Shown in pieces: positions 25,561-33,718 of a stretch of DNA of 64,000 nucleotides. This stretch comes from Halorussus vallis. GTDB taxonomy: Archaea > Halobacteriota > Halobacteria > Halobacteriales > Haladaptataceae. Each line of letters starts with the position of its first letter. Positions within the stretch are counted from its first letter, which is position 1. The translations under genes and the position numbers were made by a program. A model generated the notes under the pieces. It saw only the letters and a program-made list of their open reading frames with translations, was not told the DNA's origin and ran no database searches. The stretch covers positions 1,240,001 to 1,304,000 of the forward strand of contig NZ_CP100000.1 in assembly GCF_024138165.1 (NCBI RefSeq). The letters are read 5' to 3'.

Positions 25561-26925
25561 ATGAAGACGCTGGCATTCGACGGCCGGATGGGCGCGAGCG
25601 GCGACATGCTACTCGCCGCGCTCCTCGCGGCCGGGGCCGACCGCGACGCGCTCTCGCCCGTCGAGGACGCCCTGCCGATACGCTACGAGGTCGGCACCGC
25701 CGACAAAAACGGCATCTCGGCGACGACGGTCGACGTGTTGTTGACCGACGACGAAGGTGACCGCGACGACGAAAACGAACCGGGTCACGACCACGGTCAC
25801 TCCCACGACGGGGACGTACACGACCACTCCCACGAGGAACACGGTCACGGTCATTCCCACGACGGCCACTCTCACACCCACGACCACTCGCACGACCACG
25901 CGGAGGGGTCCGGCCCACTCAGAACCTACCCCGAGGTCGTCGAAATCGTCGAGTCGATGGCACTCCCCACGGGCGTCGAAGACGATGCGCTCGCCGTCTT
26001 CGAACGCCTCGGCGAGGCCGAGGCCGCCGTCCACGGTACCGACCTCGACGCGACACACTTCCACGAGGTCGGCGCCGACGACGCCATCGCCGACGTGGTC
26101 GGGGCGGCGCTCCTCGTGGCCGACCTCGACCCCGAGCGAATCGTCACCGGGCCGCTGGCCGCGGGCGGCGGCGAGGTCGAGATGAGCCACGGCGTCTACC
26201 CGGTGCCGACGCCCGCCGTGGTCGAGATCGCCGAGCGCGCCGACTGGCATCTCCGGGGCGGCCTGGTCGAGGCCGAATTGCTGACCCCGACCGGCGCGGC
26301 CATTCTCGCCCACTTCGCGGAAGGCGTCGATTCGCTTCCGCCACTGAAGGTGACGGCCTCCGGATACGGCGCCGGCGGGTACGACTTCCCCGACCACCCC
26401 AACGTCCTGCGAGCGCTCGTCGGCGAGGGGGTCGAGGGCGAAGACGCGGGAGCGTCGGCGGCAGGCGGCCTGGTCCCCGACGACGTCGCGGTCCTGGAGA
26501 CGAACCTCGACGACGCGCCGCCCGAGGTGCTCGGCGGCCTCCACGAGTCGCTCGCCGAGGTCGGCGCGCGCGACGTGTCGGTCGTCCCGCTCACGATGAA
26601 GAAATCCCGGCCGGGCCACCTCGTGAAGGTGGTCTGCAAGCCCGACGACGCCGAGCGGGTCGCCCGACGACTCGCCGAGGAAACCGGCACGCTCGGGATT
26701 CGCGAAGGCGGCGCGCGCCACCGCTGGATAGCGAACCGCGAGTTCGAGACGGTCACCGTGGAAATCGAGGGCGACAGCTACGAGGTGAGCGTGAAACTGG
26801 CCAGCGACGACGCCGGCGAGGTTTACGACGTCAGCGCCGAGTACGACGACTGCGCCGCGGTCGCGCGCGAAGCGGGCGTGCCCGTGCGCGAGGTGATGCG
26901 CCTGGCCGAGTCGGCGGTCCGTTAA
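25561..26925 (+). CDS. larC: LarC, nickel-pincer cofactor cyclometallase
   Basis: 454 aa. The start MKTLAFDGRMGASGDMLLAALLAAGAD is family-typical. Residues about 78-115 are a His/Asp-rich metal-binding insert (repeated HDHSH/HGHSHDGH). Then HFHEVGADDAIADVVG, the GGGEVEMSHGVYPVPTPAVVEI block, LTPTGAAIL, and a C-terminal ferredoxin-like half starting VAVLETNLDDAPPEVLGGLHE. LarC inserts nickel into the pyridinium dithiocarboxylate cofactor of lactate racemase-type enzymes. No larA, larB or larE lies in the window. The frame is open upstream of 25561, but this ATG starts the conserved domain. Confidence 0.93.
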   Translation: MKTLAFDGRMGASGDMLLAALLAAGADRDALSPVEDALPIRYEVGTADKNGISATTVDVLLTDDEGDRDDENEPGHDHGHSHDGDVHDHSHEEHGHGHSHDGHSHTHDHSHDHAEGSGPLRTYPEVVEIVESMALPTGVEDDALAVFERLGEAEAAVHGTDLDATHFHEVGADDAIADVVGAALLVADLDPERIVTGPLAAGGGEVEMSHGVYPVPTPAVVEIAERADWHLRGGLVEAELLTPTGAAILAHFAEGVDSLPPLKVTASGYGAGGYDFPDHPNVLRALVGEGVEGEDAGASAAGGLVPDDVAVLETNLDDAPPEVLGGLHESLAEVGARDVSVVPLTMKKSRPGHLVKVVCKPDDAERVARRLAEETGTLGIREGGARHRWIANREFETVTVEIEGDSYEVSVKLASDDAGEVYDVSAEYDDCAAVAREAGVPVREVMRLAESAVR

Positions 26926-27752
26926 TCCTCGGCGTCCGTCTCGGCGGTGGGGTCGTCGCCCTCGCCGCCGCACCGCGTTCCGTTCTCGTCCCCGGCCGAT
27001 TCGGACTCCGGGCCGTTCCGGTGTTCGTCCATCGCTTCCTCGAGGGTCAGCCGACCGGTGGCGACCCGCCGGGCCAACTCCTCGTCTATCTCGCGGTTGT
27101 CGGCCGACCGCTCGCGGGAGCGACTCTTGATGACCTGTAGCTCCCCGGCGGTCGGTTCGATAGTTCGGCCCTCGACGCGCTCGCCCGACAGTCGCGCGAT
27201 GTTGACCGCCGCGAGCACGTCGCCCATCCCCCGCGCGCCGGTTCCGAGGTAGGGCGTGGTCCCCGTCTCGTCGACGAGTTCGACCGGCACGTCGTCGAGT
27301 TCGCGGACGATCTTCGCGCCCTGGAGGCGGGCGCCGTCGCCGACCCGGACGACGGGGTCGACGGCGTCCTCGACCTCGCTCCGGACGACCTCGGCCACGT
27401 CGGCCAGCGGGACGTGGAACGCTGCGACCACGAGGTCGCCCGACAGCACCGCGACCCCGGGGCGGGTGCCGGGGTCGACGCCGACCACGGTCCGTCCCTC
27501 GCTCCCCCGGAGGAGCGAAAGCGCCTCCTCGACGGCCAGCCGGGGGTTCTCGGGGTCGGCGACGACCGTCTTCACGTCCGTTCTTTCTTCGCCCACGTCG
27601 ACCTCGTCGTCGGCCGCCCGGACGACGACGCGCGTCCGCTCCGGTAGGTCGTCGCCGGGTTCGACCGTGGTAAAGGTCACGCCGCGGTCGCGTAGCTCGT
27701 TCACTACGCCGTGGTACAGCTCGAAGTCCTCGGTGGCGACGACGACGGTCAC
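26922..27752 (-). CDS. RuvC/RNase H-like protein divergent from radB
   Basis: 276 aa from GTG 27752, 24 nt downstream of a TTTTTACG box. The first part (VTVVVATEDFELYHGVVNELRDRGVTFTTV) resembles a small Rossmann-like domain. RTVVGVDPGTRPGVAVLSGDLVVAAFHVP then looks like the first strand pair of the RuvC-like RNase H fold with its catalytic Asp (VGVDPG), followed by an alternating alpha/beta pattern and a charged tail. It shares a 118-nt divergent promoter region with radB, so a DNA repair or recombination role is a reasonable inference. Its stop overlaps the larC stop by 4 nt, tail to tail. Confidence 0.7.
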   Translation of the reverse strand: MTVVVATEDFELYHGVVNELRDRGVTFTTVEPGDDLPERTRVVVRAADDEVDVGEERTDVKTVVADPENPRLAVEEALSLLRGSEGRTVVGVDPGTRPGVAVLSGDLVVAAFHVPLADVAEVVRSEVEDAVDPVVRVGDGARLQGAKIVRELDDVPVELVDETGTTPYLGTGARGMGDVLAAVNIARLSGERVEGRTIEPTAGELQVIKSRSRERSADNREIDEELARRVATGRLTLEEAMDEHRNGPESESAGDENGTRCGGEGDDPTAETDAED

Positions 27753-27870
27753 TTTTCCCGGCTTGGACGCCGAGCGTAAAAACTCGTTCCATCGGGGAAG
27801 CTCGACCCGCCGAACCCGCTCGTCGGAACGAATCCGGAGGCTTTTGGCCGGGGAGAGCCAAGCGACCGGC

Positions 27871-28566
27871 GTGAACGACGAGTACATCTCGACCGGCTGT
27901 GGCCCCCTCGACGAACTCCTCGGCGGCGGATTCGAGCGCGGCACGGTCACGCAGGTCTACGGCGCGCCCGCGGCGGGCAAGACCAACGTCGCGCTGGGGG
28001 CGGCGGTCGAAGTCGCCGCGGAAGGCGGCACCGCGGTCTACATCGACACCGAGGGGCTGTCGCTCTCGCGGTTCGAGCAGGTCGCGCGCGCCCGGAGCGA
28101 CGACGTGGAGGACCTGACCTCCCGCATCATCATCAAGGAGGCCTACGACTTCGACGAACAGGAGGAGGCGGTCAAGGACACCGCCGAACTCGCCGAGCGC
28201 GCCGACGTGGTGGCCCTCGACAGCGCGACGGGGTTCTACCGACTGAGGCGCAACGAGGACACCGAGGGCGGCGAGGCGCTCCGGGACGTCGCCCGGCAAG
28301 TCACCCACCTGCTGTCGCTCGCGCGCAAGTACGACCTCGCGGTCGTGCTGACCAACCAGGTCTACACCGACCCCGACAGCGACCGGACGCGACCGCTCGG
28401 AGGCCACACCCTCGAACACTGGACGGGGACGGTGCTCCGCATCGACCGCTTCCGCGGGGGCAACCGTCGCGCCACCCTCGAGAAACACCGCGCCAAGCCC
28501 GCCGGCGGGAAGGCCCAGTTCCGTATCACGGACGCGGGGCTGGAAGGCGTCGACGATACGCCCTGA
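27871..28566 (+). CDS. radB: DNA repair and recombination protein RadB
   Basis: 231 aa, the exact size of archaeal RadB. STGCGPLDELLGGGFERGTVTQVYGAPAAGKTNVALGAAV contains Walker A (GAPAAGKT); VVALDSATGFYRL is Walker B; VVLTNQVYTDPDSDRTRPLGGHTLEHWT is the RecA-family L2-side block. It lacks the N-terminal DNA-binding domain of RadA. RadB acts as a recombination mediator for RadA. The start is a GTG at 27871; CTTTTGG about 29 nt upstream serves as TATA box. The frame is open further 5', but that part is the shadow of the divergent gene. Confidence 0.95.
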   Translation: MNDEYISTGCGPLDELLGGGFERGTVTQVYGAPAAGKTNVALGAAVEVAAEGGTAVYIDTEGLSLSRFEQVARARSDDVEDLTSRIIIKEAYDFDEQEEAVKDTAELAERADVVALDSATGFYRLRRNEDTEGGEALRDVARQVTHLLSLARKYDLAVVLTNQVYTDPDSDRTRPLGGHTLEHWTGTVLRIDRFRGGNRRATLEKHRAKPAGGKAQFRITDAGLEGVDDTP

Positions 28567-28596
28567 AAAAACGGAATCGCGAACGTCGCTTTCGGA

Positions 28597-28968
28597 TTAC
28601 TCTTCGAGGACCGCGTTCACGTTGCCGGTCTGGCCGGGCCGGGACGTGACGCGGGCCGTGCCCTCGCTGGTCTCGATGACCGCGCCCTTGGTGATGATGT
28701 TCCGCCGGACGTAGTTGGGGTTGGCGCCGTTCTCGGTCACGTCCTGAATCTCGGCCTGGACCGTCTCGTCGCCGGTGGCGACGTTGGCGACGTTCGTCGA
28801 GAGCGCGCGGGTCTTCTTCGTGTTACCGCGGGTGTCGATGACGCGGAACTTCGGCTCGCCGAGTCGCGTCTCGGTCGGCTGTCGGCCGAGTTCGTACTTC
28901 TTCTTCTTGTGCTGGGGTCGGAGGCGTCCGCCCGTGCGCTTGCGCGTGGAGCGTCCCTGGTCTTTCAT
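28597..28968 (-). CDS. rps8e: 30S ribosomal protein S8e
   Basis: 123 aa from ATG 28968. Archaeal S8e: MKDQGRSTRKRTGGRLRPQHKKKKYELGRQPTETRLGE, the RGNTKKTRAL motif, and the C-terminal beta core ending GNVNAVLEE. It binds 16S rRNA in the small subunit. ATATAAG on the minus strand at about 28993-29000 lies 25-32 nt before this ATG, so the six-residue longer start at 28986 is disfavoured. Single gene, convergent with radB. Confidence 0.97.
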   Translation of the reverse strand: MKDQGRSTRKRTGGRLRPQHKKKKYELGRQPTETRLGEPKFRVIDTRGNTKKTRALSTNVANVATGDETVQAEIQDVTENGANPNYVRRNIITKGAVIETSEGTARVTSRPGQTGNVNAVLEE

Positions 28969-28992
28969 ACCCTCCAAATTGCTCACGCGACA

Positions 28993-29000
28993 CTTATATG
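28993..29000 (-). promoter_or_regulatory. TATA box for rps8e
   Basis: CATATAAG on the minus strand, correctly spaced for a leaderless transcript from ATG 28968; decides the start. Confidence 0.65.
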
Positions 29001-29181
29001 CCTCGTTTCAGCTCCATCGTTTCCTTCGTCGGGTGCTAGCAATGCTCGAATCTCGTTCGGACTGACTGGCAGTCGTGACGATAGATGCGTGGTGGGATCT
29101 TGCAAGAACTCACTGAGACTCGTACTATAACGCTGTGGTTCGTCCAACTGTACACGATGAACCACGACGCCTCGACGGGAG

Positions 29182-29418
29182 TCAGTCGTCGTATGCCAGA
29201 GTATCAACTGGTTGGTGGTCGACGATGTCGGAACACCGGCCACAGATAGTCAACCCCAGTTGTTCCGCCGACTTTCGAGATAACACCTCCGCAATGTCGG
29301 ACGCGAACTGGCTTTCTTCGTTTATTGACCCGCAGCGACTCGCGGTATCTCCATCACTCAAGAAGTGATAATGACCGGAGTATCCCGCCGTGGTTTCGTG
29401 CGCAACAACGACCTTCAT
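29182..29418 (-). CDS. Small protein coupled to a DUF7344 regulator
   Basis: 78 aa from ATG 29418, overlapping the stop of the upstream regulator by ATGA. Starts MKVVVAHETT, contains GHYHFLSDGDTASRCGS, and near the end LTICGRCSDIV, so two cysteine pairs/His could bind zinc. The remainder is acidic. No family recognised, but gene coupling to a transcription factor suggests a partner or an autoregulated target. GC content is lower than in most neighbours (many AT-ending codons), as across 29.1-30.8 kb. Confidence 0.6.
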   Translation of the reverse strand: MKVVVAHETTAGYSGHYHFLSDGDTASRCGSINEESQFASDIAEVLSRKSAEQLGLTICGRCSDIVDHQPVDTLAYDD

Positions 29419-29816
29419 AGTCTCTCCTGTGTTGCTGGCGTCCAGAACAGCGACCGAAGTAGGGGCAGTTCGTTTTGGTTGTCCTGTGCCCACTCCATCA
29501 GGGACGGTTCGCTCCAGTTTCGAATGGTTTGACTGCGAGCGTCGTAGTCAATGAGGCCGGCCTCCGCCAATTTTGGCAAGTGATTGTGGTGGAGGTACAT
29601 TCGAATTCGCTCGTGCGTGGTGTCACGCATCCTCTCTTGTTCCTCCATGTCCTGCTGGTCTCGCTCGGCGACGTAGTCGGCTACCTCGTCGAGTGTGACG
29701 ACATCAAACTCGGTTGCATTGAGGTGATAGAGCGTGTAACGGCGGTGTCTATCGGCCAAGAGTCGAAGCAAGTGGTCAAGTGTTCTCTCAGTTTCAACGT
29801 CGCTTTCTCTGGACAT
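29415..29816 (-). CDS. DUF7344-type winged-helix regulator
   Basis: 133 aa from ATG 29816; an in-frame GTG at 29828 is an alternative, and a TATATC box at about 29857-29861 would fit it as a nearly leaderless start. Core TLDHLLRLLADRHRRYTLYHLNATEFDVVTLDEVADYVAERD matches the family, and MYLHHNHLPKLAEAGLIDYDARSQTI carries the H-LPKL--AGLIDYD hallmark. A charged MEEQERMRDTTHERI stretch links helix-turn-helix and wing. Translation is coupled to the 78-aa gene downstream. Confidence 0.78.
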   Translation of the reverse strand: MSRESDVETERTLDHLLRLLADRHRRYTLYHLNATEFDVVTLDEVADYVAERDQQDMEEQERMRDTTHERIRMYLHHNHLPKLAEAGLIDYDARSQTIRNWSEPSLMEWAQDNQNELPLLRSLFWTPATQERL

Positions 29817-29962
29817 AGCGTCAGACACCTTGCCATGGACTACCAGGCGCGTTCGGATATAGATTGTTTAATCCGCAACTGATTGATTACGGCTTTTGGC
29901 CACTATCGGCCCAATTATTGTTTATTCGGTAGTATTATCCTTGGAGTATGGATGTGAACTGG

Positions 29963-30445
29963 CTAAAATTCGAGGTCGTCGAACGCTTGGAAGTGGTGGG
30001 AAACCATAATCTCGGAACTGACTATCTCAAGGCCGAGGTCGTTCAACTCCTCGGTGATGGCAGTCAAGTCGTGGGTGTTCTGTGCGATGACCTCAATGAA
30101 GAGGTTGCGCTGGCTGGTCATCATCTCGCGGACGTCGACCACCCCTCGGATGGCGAGGGCGTCTGCGCTCAATCGCGCCCGATTGTCGGTCCGGGCAGTC
30201 GCGACGAACATCACGCGAAGTTGGTAGCCCGCGTTTTCGTAGTTGATGACCGGTTGGTACGCCTCGATGACGCCGGTTTCTTCGAGGTTCGCGATGCGAT
30301 TCCGAACAGTGCTGGCCGAGACGTCGACTTCATCGGCAATCTCTTGGGCGGTACTGTTTCGGGCGTCCCGCTGGAGCGCGAACAGTATGCCTCGGTCAAC
30401 GTCATCGAGTGAATAGTCGGGGGTGTCACCACCTTCGTTCGCCAT
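29963..30445 (-). CDS. Lrp/AsnC-family transcriptional regulator
   Basis: 160 aa. The N-terminal helix-turn-helix is DVDRGILFALQRDARNSTAQEIADEVDVSASTVRNRIANLEETGVIEAYQPVINYENAGY (about 14-73). The C-terminal RAM ligand-binding domain runs from LRVMFVATAR to MVSHHF (about 75-150). Such proteins sense amino acids or similar metabolites and act as octamers. A near-palindromic CGCTCATGAGTG lies about 25 nt upstream and might be an operator. Moderately AT-rich compared with the core genes around it. Confidence 0.92.
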   Translation of the reverse strand: MANEGGDTPDYSLDDVDRGILFALQRDARNSTAQEIADEVDVSASTVRNRIANLEETGVIEAYQPVINYENAGYQLRVMFVATARTDNRARLSADALAIRGVVDVREMMTSQRNLFIEVIAQNTHDLTAITEELNDLGLEIVSSEIMVSHHFQAFDDLEF

Positions 30446-30571
30446 GTAGTACTATTCGAGGCCACGCTCATGAGTGTTGGCCGACGGGGAGGTGACGATT
30501 CTGGGTAAACGAGACACCGTCCTTCAGCGGTGTCAATACGATCTCGAATCGCGTAAACCAGGGAAGAGTAG

Positions 30572-30763
30572 TCAGTCAGTGGGTGATTTACCACGCGACG
30601 CAGCTCCACCATTACTGGCAGGTTCTTTTTCCTCATCAACTATTGTAAATTCGAGAGAAAGACATTCAGCGCATGCAGGTTCGAAGGGTAGTACGTCACC
30701 ACTCTTTAGCCGTGCCGTCCGAATTTCCCCGCATTGGACGCATTCAATCGTAAAGACAACCAT
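30572..30763 (-). CDS. Small zinc-ribbon protein
   Basis: 63 aa. Two CxxC pairs (ECVQCGE at residues 7-13 and ACAECL at about 31-36) form a typical zinc ribbon, followed by a charged tail. TTTAATAG on the minus strand about 28-35 nt upstream supports a leaderless start at 30763. Resembles the many CPxCG-related mini-proteins of haloarchaea; role unknown. The interval 30764-31128 to the right holds no other supported gene. Confidence 0.68.
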   Translation of the reverse strand: MVVFTIECVQCGEIRTARLKSGDVLPFEPACAECLSLEFTIVDEEKEPASNGGAASRGKSPTD

Positions 30764-31128
30764 TGTTAGGAGTCACACAGTGAAGACTATTAAACGTCAT
30801 TACCGTTATGATTATTCCAGCACGATGCAGGAGGGAACGTAGCGCGCACGGCCCGACGAACTCTGACTTGACTACGACACCGGATTTCCGGTGCAACATG
30901 GCCTCGACTTGCGTTGGGTCTGTGACCTCGCCGACGTAGAGGGGGTGCGACTAACGGGATGCCCGAGACACGCTCTCTATCTATCGGTGAATCGAGCCTC
31001 CGTCTGTCGTAGCGTTCCCACGAGGACGCCAGTGCGACGGACCGTGACCGTCGAAGCGCAGAACGTCCGTCCCACTCCCCCGGCGCACATCGTCACCTTT
31101 AGGCCGGACACCCGCACGCTTTGGACCG

Positions 31129-31572
31129 ATGAGTCTGCGCAGCGCGGTCGCCGCCCCGTTCCAGCAGAAGGGCCGCGAGCAGATGGCAGAGAGCGAGTTC
31201 GTCGTCGCGCTGTCGCTCGACCGCGACTGGTTCTCGCCCGACCAGGCCGAGCGCCTGCTCGACGTCGCGGCCGGCCAGGGCCTGCTCGCCCGCGAGGACG
31301 GCGACGTGGTGACCCAGTTCGACCCCGCCGACGTGGAGATTCCCGAGGAGTTCGTCCCCGACGAGAACATCCTCCAGGAGCAGTCGACCTTCGAGAAGGT
31401 GCTCGAAAAGGTGGTTTCGGCCGGCACCGACAAGCAGACCGCCGTCGCCGAGGTCAACCAGCTACAGGGCCGACTCGGCGTCACCATCGAAGCCGCTGCA
31501 GTCGTCTACGCCCGGCGCAACGGCGTCGACGTCGGCGAGGAGGCCGCCGCCGCCCGCGAGGAATTGAAGTAG
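31129..31572 (+). CDS. DUF2240-family protein
   Basis: 147 aa. MSLRSAVAAPFQQKGREQMAESEFVVALSLDRDWFSPDQAERLLDVAAGQGLL is an all-helical winged-helix-like unit, followed by VTQFDPADVEIPEEFVPDENIL and a helical tail with QTAVAEVNQLQGRLGVTIEAAAVVYARRNGVD. This matches the archaeal DUF2240 family as I remember it. Function unknown, possibly nucleic-acid binding. A TTTAGG-type TATA box at about 31098-31103 gives a leaderless start. The next gene follows after 66 nt on the same strand. Confidence 0.8.
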   Translation: MSLRSAVAAPFQQKGREQMAESEFVVALSLDRDWFSPDQAERLLDVAAGQGLLAREDGDVVTQFDPADVEIPEEFVPDENILQEQSTFEKVLEKVVSAGTDKQTAVAEVNQLQGRLGVTIEAAAVVYARRNGVDVGEEAAAAREELK

Positions 31573-31638
31573 CCCGGCGGCGGTCGGGCACGACCCGAAA
31601 GCCGAAGACTAATCGGCTCGGTCGCCCTCCCGGAAGGT

Positions 31639-32106
31639 ATGGTCGAGGACCGAACCACCGACGGAAAGCGCATCGCCCAACTGCTCTCCTCGGAGGTGGA
31701 CGGCCGCGAGGACTCGGGGTTCGCCGCCCTCGCGGTCGTCGACGCCGACCCCGACGTCGAGGGTTCGGCCGACGGCGAACTCGCGTACCGGGTCGCTCGC
31801 CGGGCCGAAGAAGCGACCGACGAGAGCGGCGAGGCCGAGGACGACGAGAACGACGAGGCCGATGAGATTCTCGCGGAGGTGTACGTCCACGACGACCGCG
31901 TCAGAGTCGAGTTCCGCGAGGGCGTCGACGCCGCGGCCGAGGCCGCCGGCGATGTCGGTCTGCGCGTCCGCCCCAAGGCGGTGCGACCGCCGCGGACGCT
32001 CGTGTTCGTCGAGGACGGCGCGGAGGTCAAGCGCGCGACCGACGTGTTCGTCGCGGTGCTACGGGCTCTCGGCGGAGGCGGCGAGTCCGTCGAGGATTCT
32101 CGGTAG
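31639..32106 (+). CDS. Conserved haloarchaeal hypothetical protein
   Basis: 155 aa, very acidic in the middle. Possible alpha/beta domain: RIAQLLSSEVDG and FAALAVVDADPDVEGSADGELAYRVARRA, then ILAEVYVHDDRVRVEFREGVDAAAEAAGDVGLRVRPKAVRPPRTLVFVEDGAEVKRATDVFVAVL. No motif points to a function. Its last 48 nt overlap the end of the convergent HAD gene, which is unusually deep for this window and may force antisense interference. Confidence 0.65.
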   Translation: MVEDRTTDGKRIAQLLSSEVDGREDSGFAALAVVDADPDVEGSADGELAYRVARRAEEATDESGEAEDDENDEADEILAEVYVHDDRVRVEFREGVDAAAEAAGDVGLRVRPKAVRPPRTLVFVEDGAEVKRATDVFVAVLRALGGGGESVEDSR

Positions 32107-32739
32107 CTCAGCGGCGAGTTCGTCGCGCTCGACGTAGGCGTCGACCTCCGGGGCCGGGTCGGGACCGCCCTCGAAGACGACCTGGACCGCGTACATCCCT
32201 GCGCCCTTCGCCCCGCGGACGTCGGCGTCGGGGTCGTCGCCCACGTAGACGGCCTGCTCGGGTTCGACGCCGAGCGCGTCGAGCACCGCCTTGAACGCGC
32301 GCTCGTCGGGTTTGCCGGCGTCGAGGTTGCCGGTGATTACCACGGCCTCGAAGTCGTCGAGCCAGTCGAATCGGTCGAGTTTGCTCTGCTGGGCGCGGAC
32401 CGACCCGTTGGTGAGCAGGCCGAGTCGATACTCCTCCTTGAGGTCGGCCAGCATCCCCTCGACGCCCGGGACGGACACGAGCGCGTCGCCGACCGCGTCG
32501 CGGTAGGCCGCCGCGAGGGCGGCGGGGTCGGCGTCGGAGCCCTCCGCTTCGAGTATCTCGGCGAAGATGGGTTCGCGCGAGTCGGCGTCGAGGTAGCGGG
32601 CGTGGACCTCCTGGTACCGCGCTCGGGTGATTGGCGGTGCCCCGACCGACTCGGCGGCTTCCGCGAGAATGTCGTCTCGCGGGCGGTTCGGCACGGCCAG
32701 TGTGTAGTCGAAGTCGAAAACGACGGCGGCGATGGACAT
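32059..32739 (-). CDS. HAD-superfamily hydrolase
   Basis: 226 aa from ATG 32739. Motif I AVVFDFDYTLAV (nucleophile and acid Asp), motif II LGLLTNGS (Thr/Asn), motif III Lys in DAGKPDERAF, and motif IV VYVGDDPDADVRGAKGAGM. A four-helix cap lies between motifs I and II, making this a class I HAD, of the phosphoglycolate phosphatase-like type. Likely a small-molecule phosphatase; substrate undetermined. Divergent from pyrF across 81 nt, but no metabolic tie is evident. Confidence 0.87.
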   Translation of the reverse strand: MSIAAVVFDFDYTLAVPNRPRDDILAEAAESVGAPPITRARYQEVHARYLDADSREPIFAEILEAEGSDADPAALAAAYRDAVGDALVSVPGVEGMLADLKEEYRLGLLTNGSVRAQQSKLDRFDWLDDFEAVVITGNLDAGKPDERAFKAVLDALGVEPEQAVYVGDDPDADVRGAKGAGMYAVQVVFEGGPDPAPEVDAYVERDELAAELPRILDGLAASAESP

Positions 32740-32820
32740 CCACCCGTCCCTTCTCGACCCGGTGTCTTGACACCTGCGGCGGAGAGTAAGGAACTTGACC
32801 CGGCGCCGGCAACCGGGGGT

Positions 32821-33639
32821 ATGACCGCGACCCCCTTCGAGCGCATCGGGGAGCGAATCCGGGCCACCGACAGCGTCCTCTCGGTCGGCCTCGACCCCGC
32901 GCTCGACCGACTCCCCGACGCCGTCTCCGACTACGACTACCCACGGCGGGCGTTCAACCGCCGCATCGTCGACGCGACACACGAGCACGTCGCGGCCTAC
33001 TCGGCGAACCTCGCGTTCTACGAGGACCCCGACGGCTGGACCGCGCTGGCCGAGACCATCGCCTACGCGCAGGGCAAGGGCGTGCCGGTCGTCCTCGACG
33101 GCAAGCGCGCCGACATCGGAAACACCTCCAGCCAGTACGCGAAACTCGCCGACTCGGCCGACGCGGTGACGGTGAACCCTTACCTCGGTCGAGACGCCCT
33201 CGACCCGTTCTTCGAGCGCGAAACCGCGGTCTTCGTCGCCTGCCGGACGCCGAACGCCGGCGCGGTCGACCTCCAGACGCGGGAGCTCGCCGGCGGCGAA
33301 ACCCTCGCCGAGCGGGTGGCGTCGCTGGTCGAAGAGTGGGCCGACGACGCCGCGGCCGACGTGGGTCTGCTGGTCGGCGGCGACGCCGAGGCCGTCGAGG
33401 GCCTCCGCGAGCGCGCGCCGGACCTGCCGTTCTTCGTCGTCGGGGGCGCGAGAAACGACCCGGAGGTCGCCGCGTTCGCAGTGCCGGAGGGCGCCGGCGT
33501 CGGCCTCGTCAACGTCTCGCGGGAGGTCATCTACGCGGGCGTGGGGGTCGCCGGCGGTCGGGGTGGCGAGGACGCCTTCGCCGCGGCGGCCGGACAGGCG
33601 GCCCGGCGGCTCGCGCGCCAACTGAACCGGCACCGGTGA
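32821..33639 (+). CDS. pyrF: Orotidine 5'-phosphate decarboxylase
   Basis: 272 aa, type 2 (longer) OMP decarboxylase. VLSVGLDPALDRLP at the N terminus, NLAFYEDPDGWTALAETIAYAQGKGVPVVLDGKRADIGNTSSQYAKL holds the catalytic KxxD-type charged network (LDGKRADIGNT), and FVVGGARNDPE is followed by GLVNVSREVIYAG for phosphate binding. It makes UMP, the last step of pyrimidine synthesis. The ATG at 32821 is chosen because it begins the conserved region. A perfect 38-nt palindrome follows the gene. Confidence 0.95.
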   Translation: MTATPFERIGERIRATDSVLSVGLDPALDRLPDAVSDYDYPRRAFNRRIVDATHEHVAAYSANLAFYEDPDGWTALAETIAYAQGKGVPVVLDGKRADIGNTSSQYAKLADSADAVTVNPYLGRDALDPFFERETAVFVACRTPNAGAVDLQTRELAGGETLAERVASLVEEWADDAAADVGLLVGGDAEAVEGLRERAPDLPFFVVGGARNDPEVAAFAVPEGAGVGLVNVSREVIYAGVGVAGGRGGEDAFAAAAGQAARRLARQLNRHR

Positions 33640-33670
33640 AATCGGCACGTCAACTCGACATCGGACCGGC

Positions 33671-33708
33671 GAGCGCGTCGGGGCCGGCGCGCCGGCCCCG
33701 ACGCGCTC
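33671..33708. terminator. Perfect 38-nt palindrome between convergent genes
   Basis: gagcgcgtcggggccggcg followed at once by its exact reverse complement, no loop. It lies between the convergent pyrF and zinc-finger genes. Terminator-like by position. Confidence 0.55.
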
Positions 33709-33718
33709 GGACTCGGAG

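Noticed and set aside
25790-25905. His/Asp repeat considered as a tandem DNA repeat or CRISPR-like array
   Set aside because: Units are short, irregular and in frame inside larC, where a His-rich metal segment is known.
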